A stretch of DNA of 64,000 nt. It comes from Eledone cirrhosa (Eukaryota; Mollusca; Cephalopoda; Octopoda; Eledonidae). Location: assembly GCA_964016885.1 (NCBI GenBank), contig OZ024743.1, positions 190,199,404-190,263,403 on the forward strand, written 5' to 3'. This document shows positions 21,945 through 32,982 of the stretch, piece by piece (the first letter of the stretch is position 1; each line of letters begins with the position of its first letter). The position numbers and the translations under genes were made by a program. The notes beneath the pieces are model-generated. The model was not told the DNA's origin, made no database searches, and worked only from the letters and a program-made list of their open reading frames with translations.

Positions 21945-22215
21945 CCGGCTGTACAATAGAGTTTATTTAAAGTATTAACAATTGTTTAATTATTCCACTG
22001 TGTCTAAAAGTCGCTGAGCGTTAGAAGTCACGTCACTCGACTTTAATTACAGTCGATAATCGACCAAATCACTGATCACTATTCTGATGATTTGGTCGGA
22101 TATCGACTGTAATTAAAGTCGAGTGACGTGACTTCTAACGATCAGCGACTTTTAGAAACACCGGACTAATGAAACAATTGTTAATACTTTGAATAAACCG
22201 TATTGTACAGCCGAC
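21945..22215 (+). repeat. inverted repeat, PLE terminal type (H7 family)
   Basis: Arms of about 125 bp, 21948-22072 and 22086-22212, around a short centre (GTACAAT...AACAATTGTTTA; AGTCGAGTGACGTGACTTCT). The right arm carries an intact ribozyme fold; the left arm's core is mutated. Confidence 0.8.
22080..22186 (+). ncRNA. hammerhead ribozyme fold H7
   Basis: Stem I TATT with AATA (22183-22186), core CTGATGA 22084-22090, stem II TTTGGTCGG with CCGGACTAAT (8 pairs with one G/T and one mismatch) around a large insert, GAAA 22171-22174, palindromic CAATTG, TT, cleavage predicted after 22182. AATAAAC follows at 22192. Stem I is short, so confidence is lower. Confidence 0.6.
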
Positions 22216-22394
22216 CATGTTATTCTTCATTCTTTTACTATTATTACCCCAAGAATCGCCTGCCAAGGAACTTTCTTAAACCGGCCACCCGACTATGGAC
22301 ATTTCTTGTTGAGTCAAACAACGCCGAACATTAAAACTATCCTCGATACAGAGTACTCAAAACGTCTAGTTGGATTAACGATATCTTGTTATCC

Positions 22395-22397
<3 letters not shown>

Positions 22398-22455
<58 letters not shown>

Positions 22456-22470
22456 GATATCTTGTTATCC

Positions 22471-22540
<70 letters not shown>
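22398..22540. repeat. (AT)n microsatellite, two blocks
   Basis: Two TA runs separated by a copy of the flank ACGATATCTTGTTATCC, i.e. a local duplication. Confidence 0.95.
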
Positions 22541-22543
<3 letters not shown>

Positions 22544-22719
22544 AGATAACACACACAACATATGTAGATAACACAACATATCCTAGAAACGATCGTAAAA
22601 TGATGAATTTTTTAATATAAGGAACTGTTTCTTTGTTTTTATTCATTGTTTTTATTAATTCATATATATATATATACCAAGATAATAATAAATGGAAACT
22701 ATATTTATAAAACCATATT

Positions 22720-22784
22720 TATTTTATTATATATATTTCAAGGACGACCAAGCAAATTTTGGTGCGCTTTCATCAGATATAATA
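22720..22784 (-). ncRNA. hammerhead ribozyme fold H2, diverged copy
   Basis: Minus strand: ATATAAT-like stem I strand, core CTGATGA (22776-22770), stem II AAGCGCACCAA with TTGGTCGTCCTT, GAAA (22739-22736), TATATA, TA, then ATAAAATA. Stem II has a different sequence from the copy at 32.9 kb but forms the same hairpin, with C/C at the fourth pair: strong covariation. Confidence 0.75.
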
Positions 22785-23281
22785 CAAAATTTGTTTTATA
22801 AATAATGATGAACCCATGGAAATCACACCTTAACGGTCCGAAATTCGCTGGAGAGTGGAAACGTATTAGGGGTAATTCAAAGTTATGTGTGAATATGCAA
22901 ATGAATGTATGATAATTTGAAAAACAACCGTTTATTTAAATTACGCTGGGGGAGGATGAGAAGAAAGAGAGAGCGAAAAAATTACTGTTATGAGATATAT
23001 AGAGAAATAGAGAAATAGAGAGAAGAGAAAAATTTAACAGAGGATGAACTCATATAACGTAAATAAGTCTTAAGTTTATATTAAAGTTACGTATATTTAT
23101 TAATTACTTTGTTGTTAGAATTCTAATATAATACAACATAATATTAAGTGTTATAGGTATAAAGAAAAATAGATATAGATATATAAGATAACAAGATATC
23201 GTTTGGGTAATCCAACTAGAGGGTTTGAGTACTCTGTATCGAGGCTAGTTTTAATGTTCGGCGTTGTTTGACTCAACAAGA

Positions 23282-23284
<3 letters not shown>

Positions 23285-23329
<45 letters not shown>
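23285..23329. repeat. (AT)n microsatellite
   Basis: TA units. Confidence 0.95.
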
Positions 23330-23333
<4 letters not shown>

Positions 23334-23374
23334 TCAATCGACTTTCGTCAAATCGGACCAAGGGAACAATGTTT

Positions 23375-23544
23375 CCGTTGGTCTTTCCAATTGCTAATAC
23401 TATCTATCGGTCGCAACTCCAGGTAGAAGGAGCAACGTGAAATAAAGTGTCTTGCTCAAGGACATAACGCATCGCCCGGTCCAGGAATCGAACTCACAAC
23501 CTCTCGATTGCGAATCCAATTCTCTAACCATTCAGCCGCACGCC

Positions 23545-23547
<3 letters not shown>
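23375..23547 (-). mobile_element. tRNA-derived SINE, second type
   Basis: Minus strand: GTGCGGCTGAATGGTTAGAG (A box), GGTTGTGAGTTCGATTCC (B box), then TCCTTGAGCAAGACACTTTA and CACGTTGCTCC, a central domain shared by several mollusc and vertebrate SINEs. Truncated on its 3' side. Confidence 0.75.
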
Positions 23548-23895
<348 letters not shown>

Positions 23896-24689
23896 AAAGA
23901 TATGACCCCGGCGGCAAAGCTCAAGCCGTTTCGACGGCTATTTCTAGACTAAATTAGAATGTTTAGCCTGGTGAATAAATAACCGAACTTGTTAACGGGG
24001 TACTTCCTTATATGGAAAGATTGTAGATGTCAAGAGGATTGGTTAACATTTGTTGTAAACACAAATAAGTCTATCATGGCATTTGGTGGGAATTAGGGGT
24101 GGCTGAACTTATCTGTAGAACAATAGGGGAGTGAGTGGAGCGGTCAAGCGTTGAAAGTGATATGTATACAGCAGATTCTAAGGATAGTGTATGAAGTGGA
24201 GGAGGGAAGTTATAGATTACGTAAATCGAATGAGAGTAGGAGACAATAAAAGATACTAGAAATAAATAAAAAATATATTAAATTAGATAGTGAAAAATGA
24301 ATAAAAAAATCACAATGCTATCTTACAATTTCAGGTTAATAAGTTGAGAATACGAAAAACGTGTAGAAAGTACAAAACTGAAACAAAATTAAAGGGGTTT
24401 AACACATCTGCTATAAGTAGTTAGTAAAACATATTCGGCCAATTCTATCTTAAAATTACAGGGGTGGGGAAACTGATGCTACAAGGCCCGATGGGCTGCA
24501 TCGGGGTGGGCGAAAGGGGAAAAGCAGACGAGGAAGAAAATAGGGGGTGGAGGGAAGTGATAGGATGAGACAGGGGGGAGAAGAAGACAAAGAGGAAAAG
24601 AAAAGAGATACATCTATCTATGTAAGCTGGGGTTTCTCCTAACTTATTCGGCAAGTGTGTGTGTGTGGGGGGGGGGTATCAGCCCTTGT
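23896..24689. other. unassigned DNA downstream of a PLE 3' piece
   Basis: 23905-23945 matches the palindrome arm at 48435-48475 (AGCTCAAGCCGTTTCGACGG). The rest (AT-rich, then GA-rich from 24470) has no recognised gene and is likely 3' sequence of the minus-strand PLE at 24690-25612. Confidence 0.45.
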
Positions 24690-25608
24690 CTACCCACCCG
24701 GGACGTTATAGGGTTTGAGGGCGAGGTAAGTCCTACGCAATCTGTGTTTGCATGCAGTTACCAGTTCGTCTTTCTTGTTTAGGAGTTGGTCCTTCGAAAA
24801 CAGCATTTGTAATGTTTCCTCCGAGCATAAGTTACACGGACGGCGTCCTCCCGTGTAAGAGTTAGCTCTGGACAGTAAGCTCCAAGTGAGATTGTAGGTT
24901 ATATTATTATCTTGGGGGTCCCAGATGTGGCCCGAATGTGTAGTGGCATGTCGCCGGACCGGGTTTCAGAAAGTATGTCGGTGTTGGTAGAGCCGGGTCT
25001 TGAAGTCACACGCGCTTAATCCTATATAAGCTTTGTTGGAGGTGTCCGTCCTCACGTTGCACTGGTAGATCACGTTACGTTCTCAGCATTTGTTGTTGAG
25101 GGGGCACGTAGATCTATCAGGGCAGTTACACCTCGTGGTCGGCTCTCCACTGATGTCTAGGTTATTTCTTCCATAGGGGTTGAGTTTTTTTGTTGTTTGA
25201 GGAGACGATGTTTTGTGCGAAGTTAGGTGTGGTGCTGTAGGAGAGTTTGATGGTGTTTTTGTTGATTGTGTTGTGGTAGCGGTGTTGTAGTGGTAAGTGT
25301 TTTTCGAGGGGCCTAAAGAAGATTTTCCCGGTAGGTGTTGCCACCTCGGCATTGTGGGGAGGATTGAACCACGTTACGTTGCGTGAGCGGCGGTGTCGCC
25401 TGCTGGTTCCGCTAAGGGAAGCTGGATGAAAGGATATTTCCTCCTGGAAGCCACTCCGCTTGAGGGCCTGGTTGTAATGAGGCGCGTGTTCGTCAAATAT
25501 CTGCTCATTAGCGGACACACGAGATATGCGGAGGAAGATGTTTTTAACCAGGTTATTGGTGATGTTTCTAGGATTGTTAGAGCGGCGGTGGATGTAGTGC
25601 AGGTTGTC

Positions 25609-25612
<4 letters not shown>
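24690..25612 (-). pseudogene. PLE 3' fragment: linker, Cys cluster and GIY-YIG
   Basis: Same type as the 7.6 kb element. Minus-strand frames read SANEQIFDEHAPHYNQALKR and FHPASLSGTSRRHRRSRNVT (25518-25162), then GEPTTRCNCPDRSTCPLNNK (25140-25083). Broken GIY-YIG pieces follow at 25080-24690 (VIYQCNV, AYIGLSACDFKTRLYQHRHT, CNLCSEETLQMLF, ACKHRLRRTYLALK). The RT is absent: the copy is cut at the AT repeat at 25612. Confidence 0.75.
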
Positions 25613-25654
<42 letters not shown>

Positions 25655-25665
25655 TATATATATAT
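25612..25665. repeat. (AT)n microsatellite
   Basis: TA units with one CACA. Confidence 0.95.
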
Positions 25666-25871
25666 AAACAGCGTTTGACTTAAAAAGTAATGGTGGAACT
25701 TTGACTGTGAGATGTATTCGTCACATTACAAATGACTATAATAATAGTAGTCGATTACTATCAACAATAGTTAAAACAATCGAGTAAATATCTCTGAAGA
25801 TAGGAAAATGTGAAAAGGTTCCTTAATTCACGTTTGCCTTATTTCCTTAAATATTATCTATAGTTATCGAC

Positions 25872-26060
25872 GATTAGCAGTATTGGTAGAGGGTCGGACG
25901 CCATGCTTTGACGCATAGAGCTACGGCCCTTGCCATTCTGAGTTCAAATCCCGCCGAGGTTAACTTTGCCTTTCATCCTTACGGGGTCGATAAAATAAAG
26001 TACCAGTAATACACTGGATAATTGCTGGCTTTGTGCCTAACGTAGAAACAATTATTAATA
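25872..26060 (+). mobile_element. tRNA-derived cephalopod SINE, copy 1 of 3
   Basis: Same family as 6391-6588, plus strand, ending AACAATTATTAAT. Confidence 0.85.
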
Positions 26061-26251
26061 TGAATTGGCAGTATCGGTAGAGGGCCGGACGCCATGCTTT
26101 GACGCATAGAGTTACGGCCCTTGCCATTCTGAGTTCAAATCCCGCCGAGGTTAACTTTGCCTTTCATCCTTACGGGGTCGATAAAATAAAGTACCAGTAA
26201 CGTACTGGTTGATTGCTGGCCTTGTGCCAAAACTAGAAACAATTATTAATA
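26061..26251 (+). mobile_element. tRNA-derived cephalopod SINE, copy 2 of 3
   Basis: Directly follows copy 1 in the same orientation; body nearly identical to it. Confidence 0.85.
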
Positions 26252-26258
26252 TATACAT

Positions 26259-26453
26259 AGGTGGATTGGCAGTATCGGTAGAGGGTCGGACAACATGTAT
26301 CGTGGCATTGAGTTACGGTGCTTTACCTTCTGAGTTCAAATCCCGCCGGCGTTAACTTTGCCTTTCATCCTTACGGAGTGGATAAAATAAAGCATCAGTA
26401 ATGCACTGGGGTAATTACTGGCCTTGTGCCAAAAGTAGAAACAATTATTAATA
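26259..26453 (+). mobile_element. tRNA-derived cephalopod SINE, copy 3 of 3
   Basis: Follows copy 2 head-to-tail and is more diverged (CAACATGTATCGTGGCATTG region). Confidence 0.85.
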
Positions 26454-26495
26454 TAAACATTCATTTACGTTACAACGCTCAATGTTTCAAATTTC

Positions 26496-26497
<2 letters not shown>

Positions 26498-26535
<38 letters not shown>
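26498..26535. repeat. (AT)n microsatellite
   Basis: TA units. Confidence 0.9.
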
Positions 26536-26539
<4 letters not shown>

Positions 26540-27219
26540 AAAAGTAAAGGTGGAAAAGCACGGAAGTATATTTGAATATTTGTTTGTCTTTAATCCGACA
26601 GATAATTTTATAATTGTGGATTTAAATCGTGTCAAATAATACTGGTTTAGTTTGATATATCAATCTTATCAAATATTAAATAACAAATGTCAAAAAACTG
26701 TTTTCATATATTTCTTTGAGAAGTTTGAATATATGTCAAAATGTCCTCTTATATATATGTTCCTTATGAAGGTGCGGTGGTGAGGTTGGAATGGGCGTTC
26801 AACGGGTCAGGATTCAATTGCATTCACTTGGTTAAAATAGAAAAATCTTTTATTATTCATAATAATGATCCAGATGGCATTTTTTATGTGTTTTTTTTTC
26901 TATGAGTATTTAAGTGGAGTTTATTTGTGTTTATGGGTTTTGTGAAAGTAGCTTTAAAAAGCTAAGAGGCGGATATAGCAGTTTTCGATTGTCGTGGTGT
27001 ATGTGTGTCTGTGTGTGTCTGTGTCTGTGTGTGTCTGTGTGTGTGTGTCTGTGTGTGTACCGCGTGTGTCTAGTTATCCAGAGTATTTTTAGGGTTTGCA
27101 GATAAAAGTAAGGGTAAACAAAAAGAAAACCCTCTACTAAAAGACCTTCAGAAAACCACCCTTTGCTCCCCTAGGACTTTCTTTCTCATCTGTCTCTCCA
27201 CTCCTTTTTCTTACTCTCA

Positions 27220-27222
<3 letters not shown>
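26536..27222. other. unassigned AT-rich DNA
   Basis: No gene seen; a (GT)n-like run lies at 27000-27065. Confidence 0.45.
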
Positions 27223-27297
<75 letters not shown>

Positions 27298-27312
27298 TCT
27301 CTCTCTCCCTCT
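27223..27312. repeat. (CT)n microsatellite
   Basis: About 40 CT units. Confidence 0.95.
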
Positions 27313-27714
27313 CACTTAATAATTTGAAACATGACATGAAAGCTAACTTTCCCGATATATTCCTGCTATATGCTGCGCAGGGATAATATTGTTTGCACTC
27401 GAAATATATAAAAATTCAAATACAGTGTACAATAAAGATATTTTTTCAAGAATTATTCTGTCGCCTGTACTCTATCTGAATGGTAGGCTGTGTTTCCTAT
27501 AAAATATCTTCTGGAAATTAATTGCTTGTTGTTATATATAAGGTTACATAAGCTTATACAAAAAATATTACCTTCAATTTCACTTAATATTCTGCAATCA
27601 GCCGTTAGACATGTGCAACTTAAATGTCAGTCATTCAGACACTCATAAACGGACACTTTAGAAACACATTTCTAACGAAGATTTGACAATGGAATTTTCT
27701 TCATAAGTCTTCTA

Positions 27715-27990
27715 AAGTCTACATTCGTAACAACCAAAAAACGTTAAGGGCTGAAAATTATGTTCATCTCCAAGATACTCTGAGAACAGATGGTGATACT
27801 GAAAACATGGGACAGCTTATAATCTTTCCATCATCAATTAACACGAAGGAACACAAAATGCTATGACATATGTCAGGACATATGGAAAACCATATTTTTT
27901 GTCACTTTCACTTGCAATCCTAAATGGGAAGAAATAAAATCTATCCTTCTTCCGGGTCAGAATTCCGTCATCGACATGATCTTATACTAA
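27715..27990 (+). pseudogene. Helitron relic (helitron-like N-terminal domain)
   Basis: Frame 1 reads KTLRAENYVHLQDTLRTDGD, then NMGQLIIFPSSINTKEHKML. After a one-base shift it reads FFVTFTCNPKWEEIKSILLP, then in another frame EFRHRHDLI. The order GQLIILPSS, then FITFTCNPKWEEI, then HRHDL is characteristic of the Rep/helicase-like N-terminal domain of Helitron transposases. About 90 codons survive, with two shifts and a stop; no helicase domain is visible. The assignment is from memory of the family, with no search. Confidence 0.7.
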
Positions 27991-28177
27991 CACACGGACG
28001 GACACGATTCAGCTTTTATTTATATATATATAGGAAGGGGTATAGTAAAAATTGTAAGGCGAAAAAGGTTTTCAACTTTTGCACAAAGCTCTGTGTAAGT
28101 ACATATATATATATATATATATATACGAGAGACGTAAAATAAGAAAATTATAAAATTAACTTACTTACTAAAATATC

Positions 28178-28259
28178 ACTTCCAACTAATTAGTTTCTGG
28201 AATGGAGTAAATATATTTTCCGAAGAAGATACAGAGAAACATTCCGTCGTCAGGGAAGT
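28178..28259 (-). ncRNA. hammerhead ribozyme fold H6, left copy
   Basis: Minus strand: ACTTCC pairs perfectly with GGAAGT across the fold. Core CTGACGA (28253-28247), stem II GGAATG/CATTCC (28245-28240 with 28204-28199) around a hairpin insert, closed by C/A. GAAA, palindromic CTAATTAG (28193-28186), TT, cleavage. Confidence 0.8.
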
Positions 28260-28805
28260 CTATTCTCAGCTAAGTTTCCAGGCAAAGCGAGGACTCTGGA
28301 AACTTATTAAAAAATAATTCAGTGGATAGGAAATAGCAAAGCGTGGACTGAATTCCTAGCCATTGAGAAAATCACTGCCTCTGCGTCTGTGGCAAATTCA
28401 AAAAGAATCAATCACGTGACATCGAGGTCAATCAGTGGAAAGTGGTTTGCTAATAAGACCTGCCTACTACCATAGCAGCAGTCATGGCCAATATTGCTCG
28501 ACAAATAATTTGGAGATAATTATAAAAAATTAATATCTAGTAACATATATATACATACAGGTGCATATCAATGCTAGCAAATATATAGGTTTTGTCTTAG
28601 TAACATTGTGGTTCAATGCATGGGGTTGCAGAACAATAATATGAGAGACGTAAAATAAGAAAATTATAAAATTAACTTACTTACTAAAATTGATTTTCTC
28701 AATGGCTAGGAATTCAGTCCACGCTTTGCTATTTCCTATCCACTGAATTATTTTTTAATAAGTTTCCAGAGTCCTCGCTTTGCCTGGAAACTTAGCTGAG
28801 AATAG

Positions 28806-28887
28806 ACTTCCCTGACGACGGAATGTTTCTCTATACCTTCTTCGCAAAATATATTTACTCCATTCCAGAAACTAATTAGTTGGAAGT
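28806..28887 (+). ncRNA. hammerhead ribozyme fold H6, right copy
   Basis: Same fold on the plus strand: ACTTCC 28806-28811, CTGACGA 28812-28818, GGAATG 28820-28825, CATTCC 28861-28866, GAAA 28868-28871, CTAATTAG 28872-28879, TT, GGAAGT 28882-28887. All paired segments and core bases are intact although the stem II insert has diverged. Confidence 0.85.
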
Positions 28888-29053
28888 GATATTTTAGTAA
28901 GTAAGTTAATTTTATAATTTTCTTATTTTACGTCTCTCATATTATTGTTCTGTAACCCCATGCATTGAACCACAATGTTACTAAGGCAAAACCTATATAT
29001 TTGCTAGCATTGATATGCATCTGTATGTATATATATGTTACTAGATATTAATT

Positions 29054-29172
<119 letters not shown>

Positions 29173-29634
29173 TGTACTTACACAGAGCTTTGTGCAAAAG
29201 TTGAAAAGCTTTTTTGCCGTACAATTTTCACTATGCCCCTTCCTATATATATATAAATAAAAGCTGAATCGTGTCCGTATATATATATATATGGGATAAC
29301 AAGTTATCGTTAGAGGTAATCCAGTTAGAGGTTGTGGGTACTCTGCGTCGTAAGTGAATTATTTTTATATCTGCGTACTCTGATGTGTTGATCAGAGGTA
29401 AATAATGTATTGGAGATCAGAACTTGAAATAAAGCCCCTTATTGTACAACCAACCATATCACTCTTCATTCTTTCACTATATATATATATATAGTAATAA
29501 TAATAAATGTGAAAGCAGCGATTCTATGCTCAAACTTTAATATTTTATTTTAATAAATTCAATAAATATATATATATATAACATAAGAAACGGAGAAACG
29601 GAGAACCAGTGTTGCGACGAATAAAATTTATTAG

Positions 29635-29726
29635 ACATATTACAATCGTTTCCTGGCGATCAGCTCGAGGCACGATCGATGTAATGATCGAACCTGACTC
29701 TGAAATCGCAAGGTCGACAGATACGT
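29635..29726 (-). ncRNA. hammerhead ribozyme fold H8, left copy (core mutated)
   Basis: Stem I ACGTAT/ATATGT, GAAA, CGATTG and TA as in the right copy; the core reads CTGTCGA, a change at a conserved A. Probably inactive. Confidence 0.55.
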
Positions 29727-29769
29727 TTCGATTCTACGAAGCAGAGTTTCCAAAATTCGTAGAATCGAG

Positions 29770-29862
29770 ACGTATCTGACGGCCTTGCGATTTCAGAGTC
29801 AGGTTCGATCATTACATCGATCATGCCTCGAGCTGCTCGCCAGAGAAACAATTATAATATGT
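29770..29862 (+). ncRNA. hammerhead ribozyme fold H8, right copy (core mutated)
   Basis: ACGTAT 29770-29775 pairs with ATATGT 29857-29862. The core reads CTGACGG (last A changed). Stem II CCTTGCGA with TCGCCAGA has C/A at pair 1 and T/C at pair 4. GAAA 29845-29848, CAATTA, TA. Comparing both arms gives an ancestral CTGACGA. Confidence 0.55.
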
Positions 29863-29984
29863 CTAATAAATTTTATTCGTCGTAACACTGATTCTCCGTT
29901 TCTTATGTGATATCATACTCTGCTCTGTAAGAACATCGAGTGCGCAAACGGCCTACAGCTTATCGACGCTTTAAACATCCCACA

Positions 29985-30120
29985 CCATCCTGTCTTTCTC
30001 CGGTTGCAACGTTTTTTGAAATATCCAGTTCTGCGTTTACAGATTGACTTTGTTAGTTTCAGAAGATCCCGTTAAGGGTGAAAGCAGCGATTCTTTGCTT
30101 AAACTTTAATCTGTTATTTA

Positions 30121-30128
<8 letters not shown>
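29985..30128 (+). repeat. H12-family repeat, copy 1
   Basis: About 140 bp (CCGGTTGCAACGTTTTTTGA...AATCTGTTATTTAATAAA), repeated inverted at 33122-33272 and partly at 34427-34505. Confidence 0.8.
30055..30105 (+). ncRNA. hammerhead-like fold H12, copy 1 (variant core)
   Basis: AGTTT/AAACT stem I, core CAGAAGA (30060-30066; A replaces the usual T), CCC/GGG stem II, GAAA 30080-30083, stem III GCA/TGC with a 9-nt loop, TT, cleavage after 30100. All three copies share the variant core, so it may be inactive or diverged. Confidence 0.45.
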
Positions 30129-30186
<58 letters not shown>

Positions 30187-30228
30187 GTACACACACACAC
30201 ACACACATATATATATGTACACACACAC

Positions 30229-30282
<54 letters not shown>
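30125..30282. repeat. AT and CA microsatellite mosaic
   Basis: TA, GTGT and CACA runs. Confidence 0.95.
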
Positions 30283-30283
<1 letters not shown>

Positions 30284-30334
30284 TAAATGAAATAACAGGA
30301 ATCTGCACTGGTGTAAATCCTTGAAAGGTTTATT

Positions 30335-30392
30335 ATACTATGATCATTTCAATGACCGGGTTCCATATGAATCCGGTGATATCATCAGGTAT
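30335..30392 (-). ncRNA. hammerhead ribozyme fold H3, copy 1
   Basis: Minus strand: ATAC with GTAT (stem I, 4 pairs), core CTGATGA (30388-30382), stem II TATCACCGG with CCGGTCATT (C/C at pair 4), GAAA, palindromic TGATCA (30346-30341), TA, cleavage. AATAAACC follows. Confidence 0.7.
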
Positions 30393-30595
30393 TGCAATAT
30401 AACAAAGGAATATGTAAAAACCCATGGGTCCGAAAAACCATGAGTCCGAGAAACCAGAGACAGGCTGACCAACTAGCCTCACAGCCAGCCACCCTCAAAG
30501 TGTTGGCAACCGAAAACGACCAGTGAATATCTGGTAAGGGGGCGCAGGCCTATCATGTACTACCACCACTCCGTGAAAGAAGAAGGGGAAGAAAG

Positions 30596-30601
30596 AAAGA
30601 C

Positions 30602-30667
<66 letters not shown>

Positions 30668-30670
30668 GGA
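30596..30670. repeat. (GAAA)n microsatellite
   Basis: About 17 GAAA units, shortened to three in the copy at 31980. Confidence 0.95.
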
Positions 30671-31723
30671 GAAAGAAGTGTAGTTTAAGGGTCAAACTAC
30701 ATTCATGTTAGAAAATGCCGCGAAAAAAATGCTACCCAAAGAATCTATAGTGGGTGTCTGTATGGTCTAATGTGTGAACCGAAGATTGGAACGCTAAATT
30801 TATGTTGCGAGTTATTTTTCCGAGCACTCAAGGAAGGCTGAACTTTCCGAGTGCCCAGCGCGCAGCCGGGAAAAAGCCACCACACAAGTCAAACAATGAA
30901 AAGTGCAAATAGATCAAAGTTATTTTAAATTATTTTAAAGTCCCAGTTAGTCCGGGTCATAGGTAGTGTGGTTCTTAGGTGGGTAGGGGGCTATGAAGGT
31001 GCATAATGACCTGAGTAAGGAAAAGTTACAAAACAATACCAAGGCATTGATAAAAATAATAGAAAATAATAAAATAATAAAATATACATTAATGAGATAG
31101 TAACAAAATTAATAAAGGTAAATAAGAGTCAATATAGATCAAGTTGTAGTAAGATAATATAAGTTGTACATATAGATACAGATATAGAGGATGGAGGAGA
31201 TGGAATGGTAACAGATTGTACCTAGTGTAAAGTTCGGGTTCCGAATTCAGTGCGAGTCACAAAAAGTCCTGAGGTATAGTGTAGAGAATACAGTCAATAC
31301 AATACAAGTTTTAGTATAATACGTAGAGTTTTGTCGGAATCGGAATCATCCCGACAAGGAAGTGGTATCAGGTGGCGGTAGATAAGGCGCAGAGCAGCCA
31401 AAATCCGAATGGCAAGTAGATCAGTTAATCCCATGCTGGTAATAGCTGTACACTGAAGTCAGTGCCGCTGTTCAATATTACATGTTCAAAATTACATTTT
31501 GAAGAGCTCAACATTATTGGAGCATTATTTCTTAAGGTTTGTTGTTTCACCACTGGATAGAACTGGTCATTCCGTATGGTCAATCCTGGTGTAATATTGT
31601 GAAGAGTACTCAACGCAGTGCAGTTCCCCATCTTCGTTTGTGTAGTTGGTGGTGCGAATAAGGAGTTAATTATAAATGAAATAACAGGAGGCTGGACTGG
31701 TGTAAATCCTTGAAAGGTTTATT

Positions 31724-31781
31724 ATACTATGATCATTTCAATGACCGGGTTCCATATGAATCCGGTGATATCATTAGGTAT
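31724..31781 (-). ncRNA. hammerhead fold H3, copy 2 (core mutated)
   Basis: Identical to copy 1 except that the core reads CTAATGA, a change at the conserved G. Probably inactive. Confidence 0.55.
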
Positions 31782-32148
31782 TGCAATATAACAAAGGAAT
31801 ATGTAAAAAGCCATGGGTTCGAAAGCCCATGAGTCCGAGAAACCAGAGACAGGCTGACCAACTAGCTTCACAGCCAGCCACCCTCAAAGTGTTGGCAACC
31901 GAAAACGACCAGTGAATATCTGGTAAGGGGGCGCAGGCCTATCATGTACTACCACCACTCAGTCAAAGAAGAACGGGAAGAAAGAAAGAAAGAAAGGGAG
32001 AAAGAAGTGTAGTTTAAGGGTCAAACTACATTCATGTTAGAAAATGCCGCGAAAAAAATGCTACCCAAAGAATCTATAGTGGGTGTCTGTATGGTCTAAT
32101 GTGTGAACCGAAGATTGGAACGCTAAATTTATGTTGCGAGTTATAGGA

Positions 32149-32700
32149 TGAAATAAATTAAATTAAAAATATTATATTGCAAAATGGTAAATTAAAAAAT
32201 AGAGGTGGCGAGATTTATTTATTTAACGAACTTACGGAGAGAGTCTTATATGAAAAAAACATTTTTTAAAATTAACTCGATAGGATATTAGGATGGGATA
32301 TAGAGTAAAGATTTCGATTGGGAATCCCAGCCAGCACACCCACCACCATGAGTGAGCAAGGCTCGAGTGATATAGTCCAGCGAAAGAAATGGAAATTAAT
32401 TTTTCCGAGTACTCTAGGAACGTAGCTAACTTTGGCCCCGGGATCGCTAGTGGGAACCCCACAAATTCGACAGGCCATCGTCTATACCACGAATACTATT
32501 AAATCACACATTAGGGGTTTAGTTACATGTCAATAGAGGCATGATACAGCTAATAGTTGTGCCTAAACACGGAGTTTGTAATTACAGGTATAAATAGGCG
32601 GCCAAACAGGCGGCCCGGTGGGCCTGGGGCAGAGCTAGCCCTTCCGAGTAATTTCATTTACCAAAAGAGGAGACATTTGTTTATTTATAAGAAATATATA
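32149..32700. other. unassigned DNA
   Basis: No gene recognised. TTTTTCCGAGTACTC at 32400 resembles the internal edge of the direct-repeat element at 30820 (TTTTTCCGAGCACTC). Confidence 0.4.
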
Positions 32701-32751
32701 TATATATATACGATATTAAATAAATGGAAACTATATTTATAAAATCATATT

Positions 32752-32817
32752 TATTTCATTATATATATTTCAGGGATATCATATTAAAAATATGGTATGC
32801 CTTCATCAGACAAAATA
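32752..32817 (-). ncRNA. hammerhead ribozyme fold H2, left arm
   Basis: Exact inverse of the right-arm fold, core CTGATGA at 32809-32803. Confidence 0.8.
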
Positions 32818-32916
32818 CAATATAAACAGTCATTTAAAAAATCAAATCAGCTTTTCAAATGGAAGTTGAAGTATAAGGTATGTCAAATCTATCTATTTAT
32901 AAGACTGTTTATATTG

Positions 32917-32982
32917 TATTTTGTCTGATGAAGGCATACCATATTTTTAATATGATATCCCTGAAATATATATAATGAAATA
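32917..32982 (+). ncRNA. hammerhead ribozyme fold H2, right arm
   Basis: TATTTTGT pairs with ATGAAATA (8 pairs, two G/T). Core CTGATGA 32925-32931. Stem II 32932-32962 has 12 pairs with mismatches at positions 4 (C/C) and 8. GAAA 32963-32966, palindromic TATATA, TA, cleavage predicted after 32974. Confidence 0.85.

Larger units (their letters stand above)
22305..23290. repeat. inverted pair flanking AT repeats and an H2 copy
   Basis: 22305-22395 (TTGAGTCAAACAACGCCGAA...ATATCTTGTTATCC) is the inverse of 23185-23283. A related sequence lies at 29293-29345. The spacer holds (AT)n at 22398-22540 and the H2-family piece; 22800-23180 is unassigned AT-rich DNA. Confidence 0.7.
29582..29912. repeat. 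inverted repeat, PLE terminal type (H8 family)
   Basis: Arms 29582-29742 and 29755-29912 (CATAAGAAACGGAGAA...TGACTCTGAAATCGCAAGG), about 94 percent alike, with a centre of about 12 bp. Confidence 0.85.
30283..32148 (-). mobile_element. element with direct terminal repeats carrying ribozymes (retrozyme- or PLE-like), no ORF
   Basis: 30283-30823 and 31669-32144 are direct copies of about 480-540 bp (the length differs mainly by a GAAA run) flanking about 845 bp of unique DNA. The copies are read on the minus strand because the ribozyme lies there. I see no protein in the internal part. Direct repeats carrying hammerheads occur in retrozymes and in tandemly arranged PLE copies; I cannot tell which this is. 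Confidence 0.6.

Noticed and set aside
23480..23547. Possible tRNA gene (A and B box with good spacing)
   Set aside because: It lacks a foldable acceptor stem and continues into a SINE body. The same holds for the other SINE heads.
25872..26453. CRISPR-like array, because of three regular repeats
   Set aside because: The units are about 190 bp each with tRNA-like boxes and no spacers; they are SINEs in a eukaryotic genome.
28818..28860. An earlier GAA(A)-like stretch after CTGACGA in H6 as the end of stem II
   Set aside because: It gives poor stem II pairing and no stem I. The later GAAA at 28868 gives perfect GGAATG/CATTCC and ACTTCC/GGAAGT pairing.
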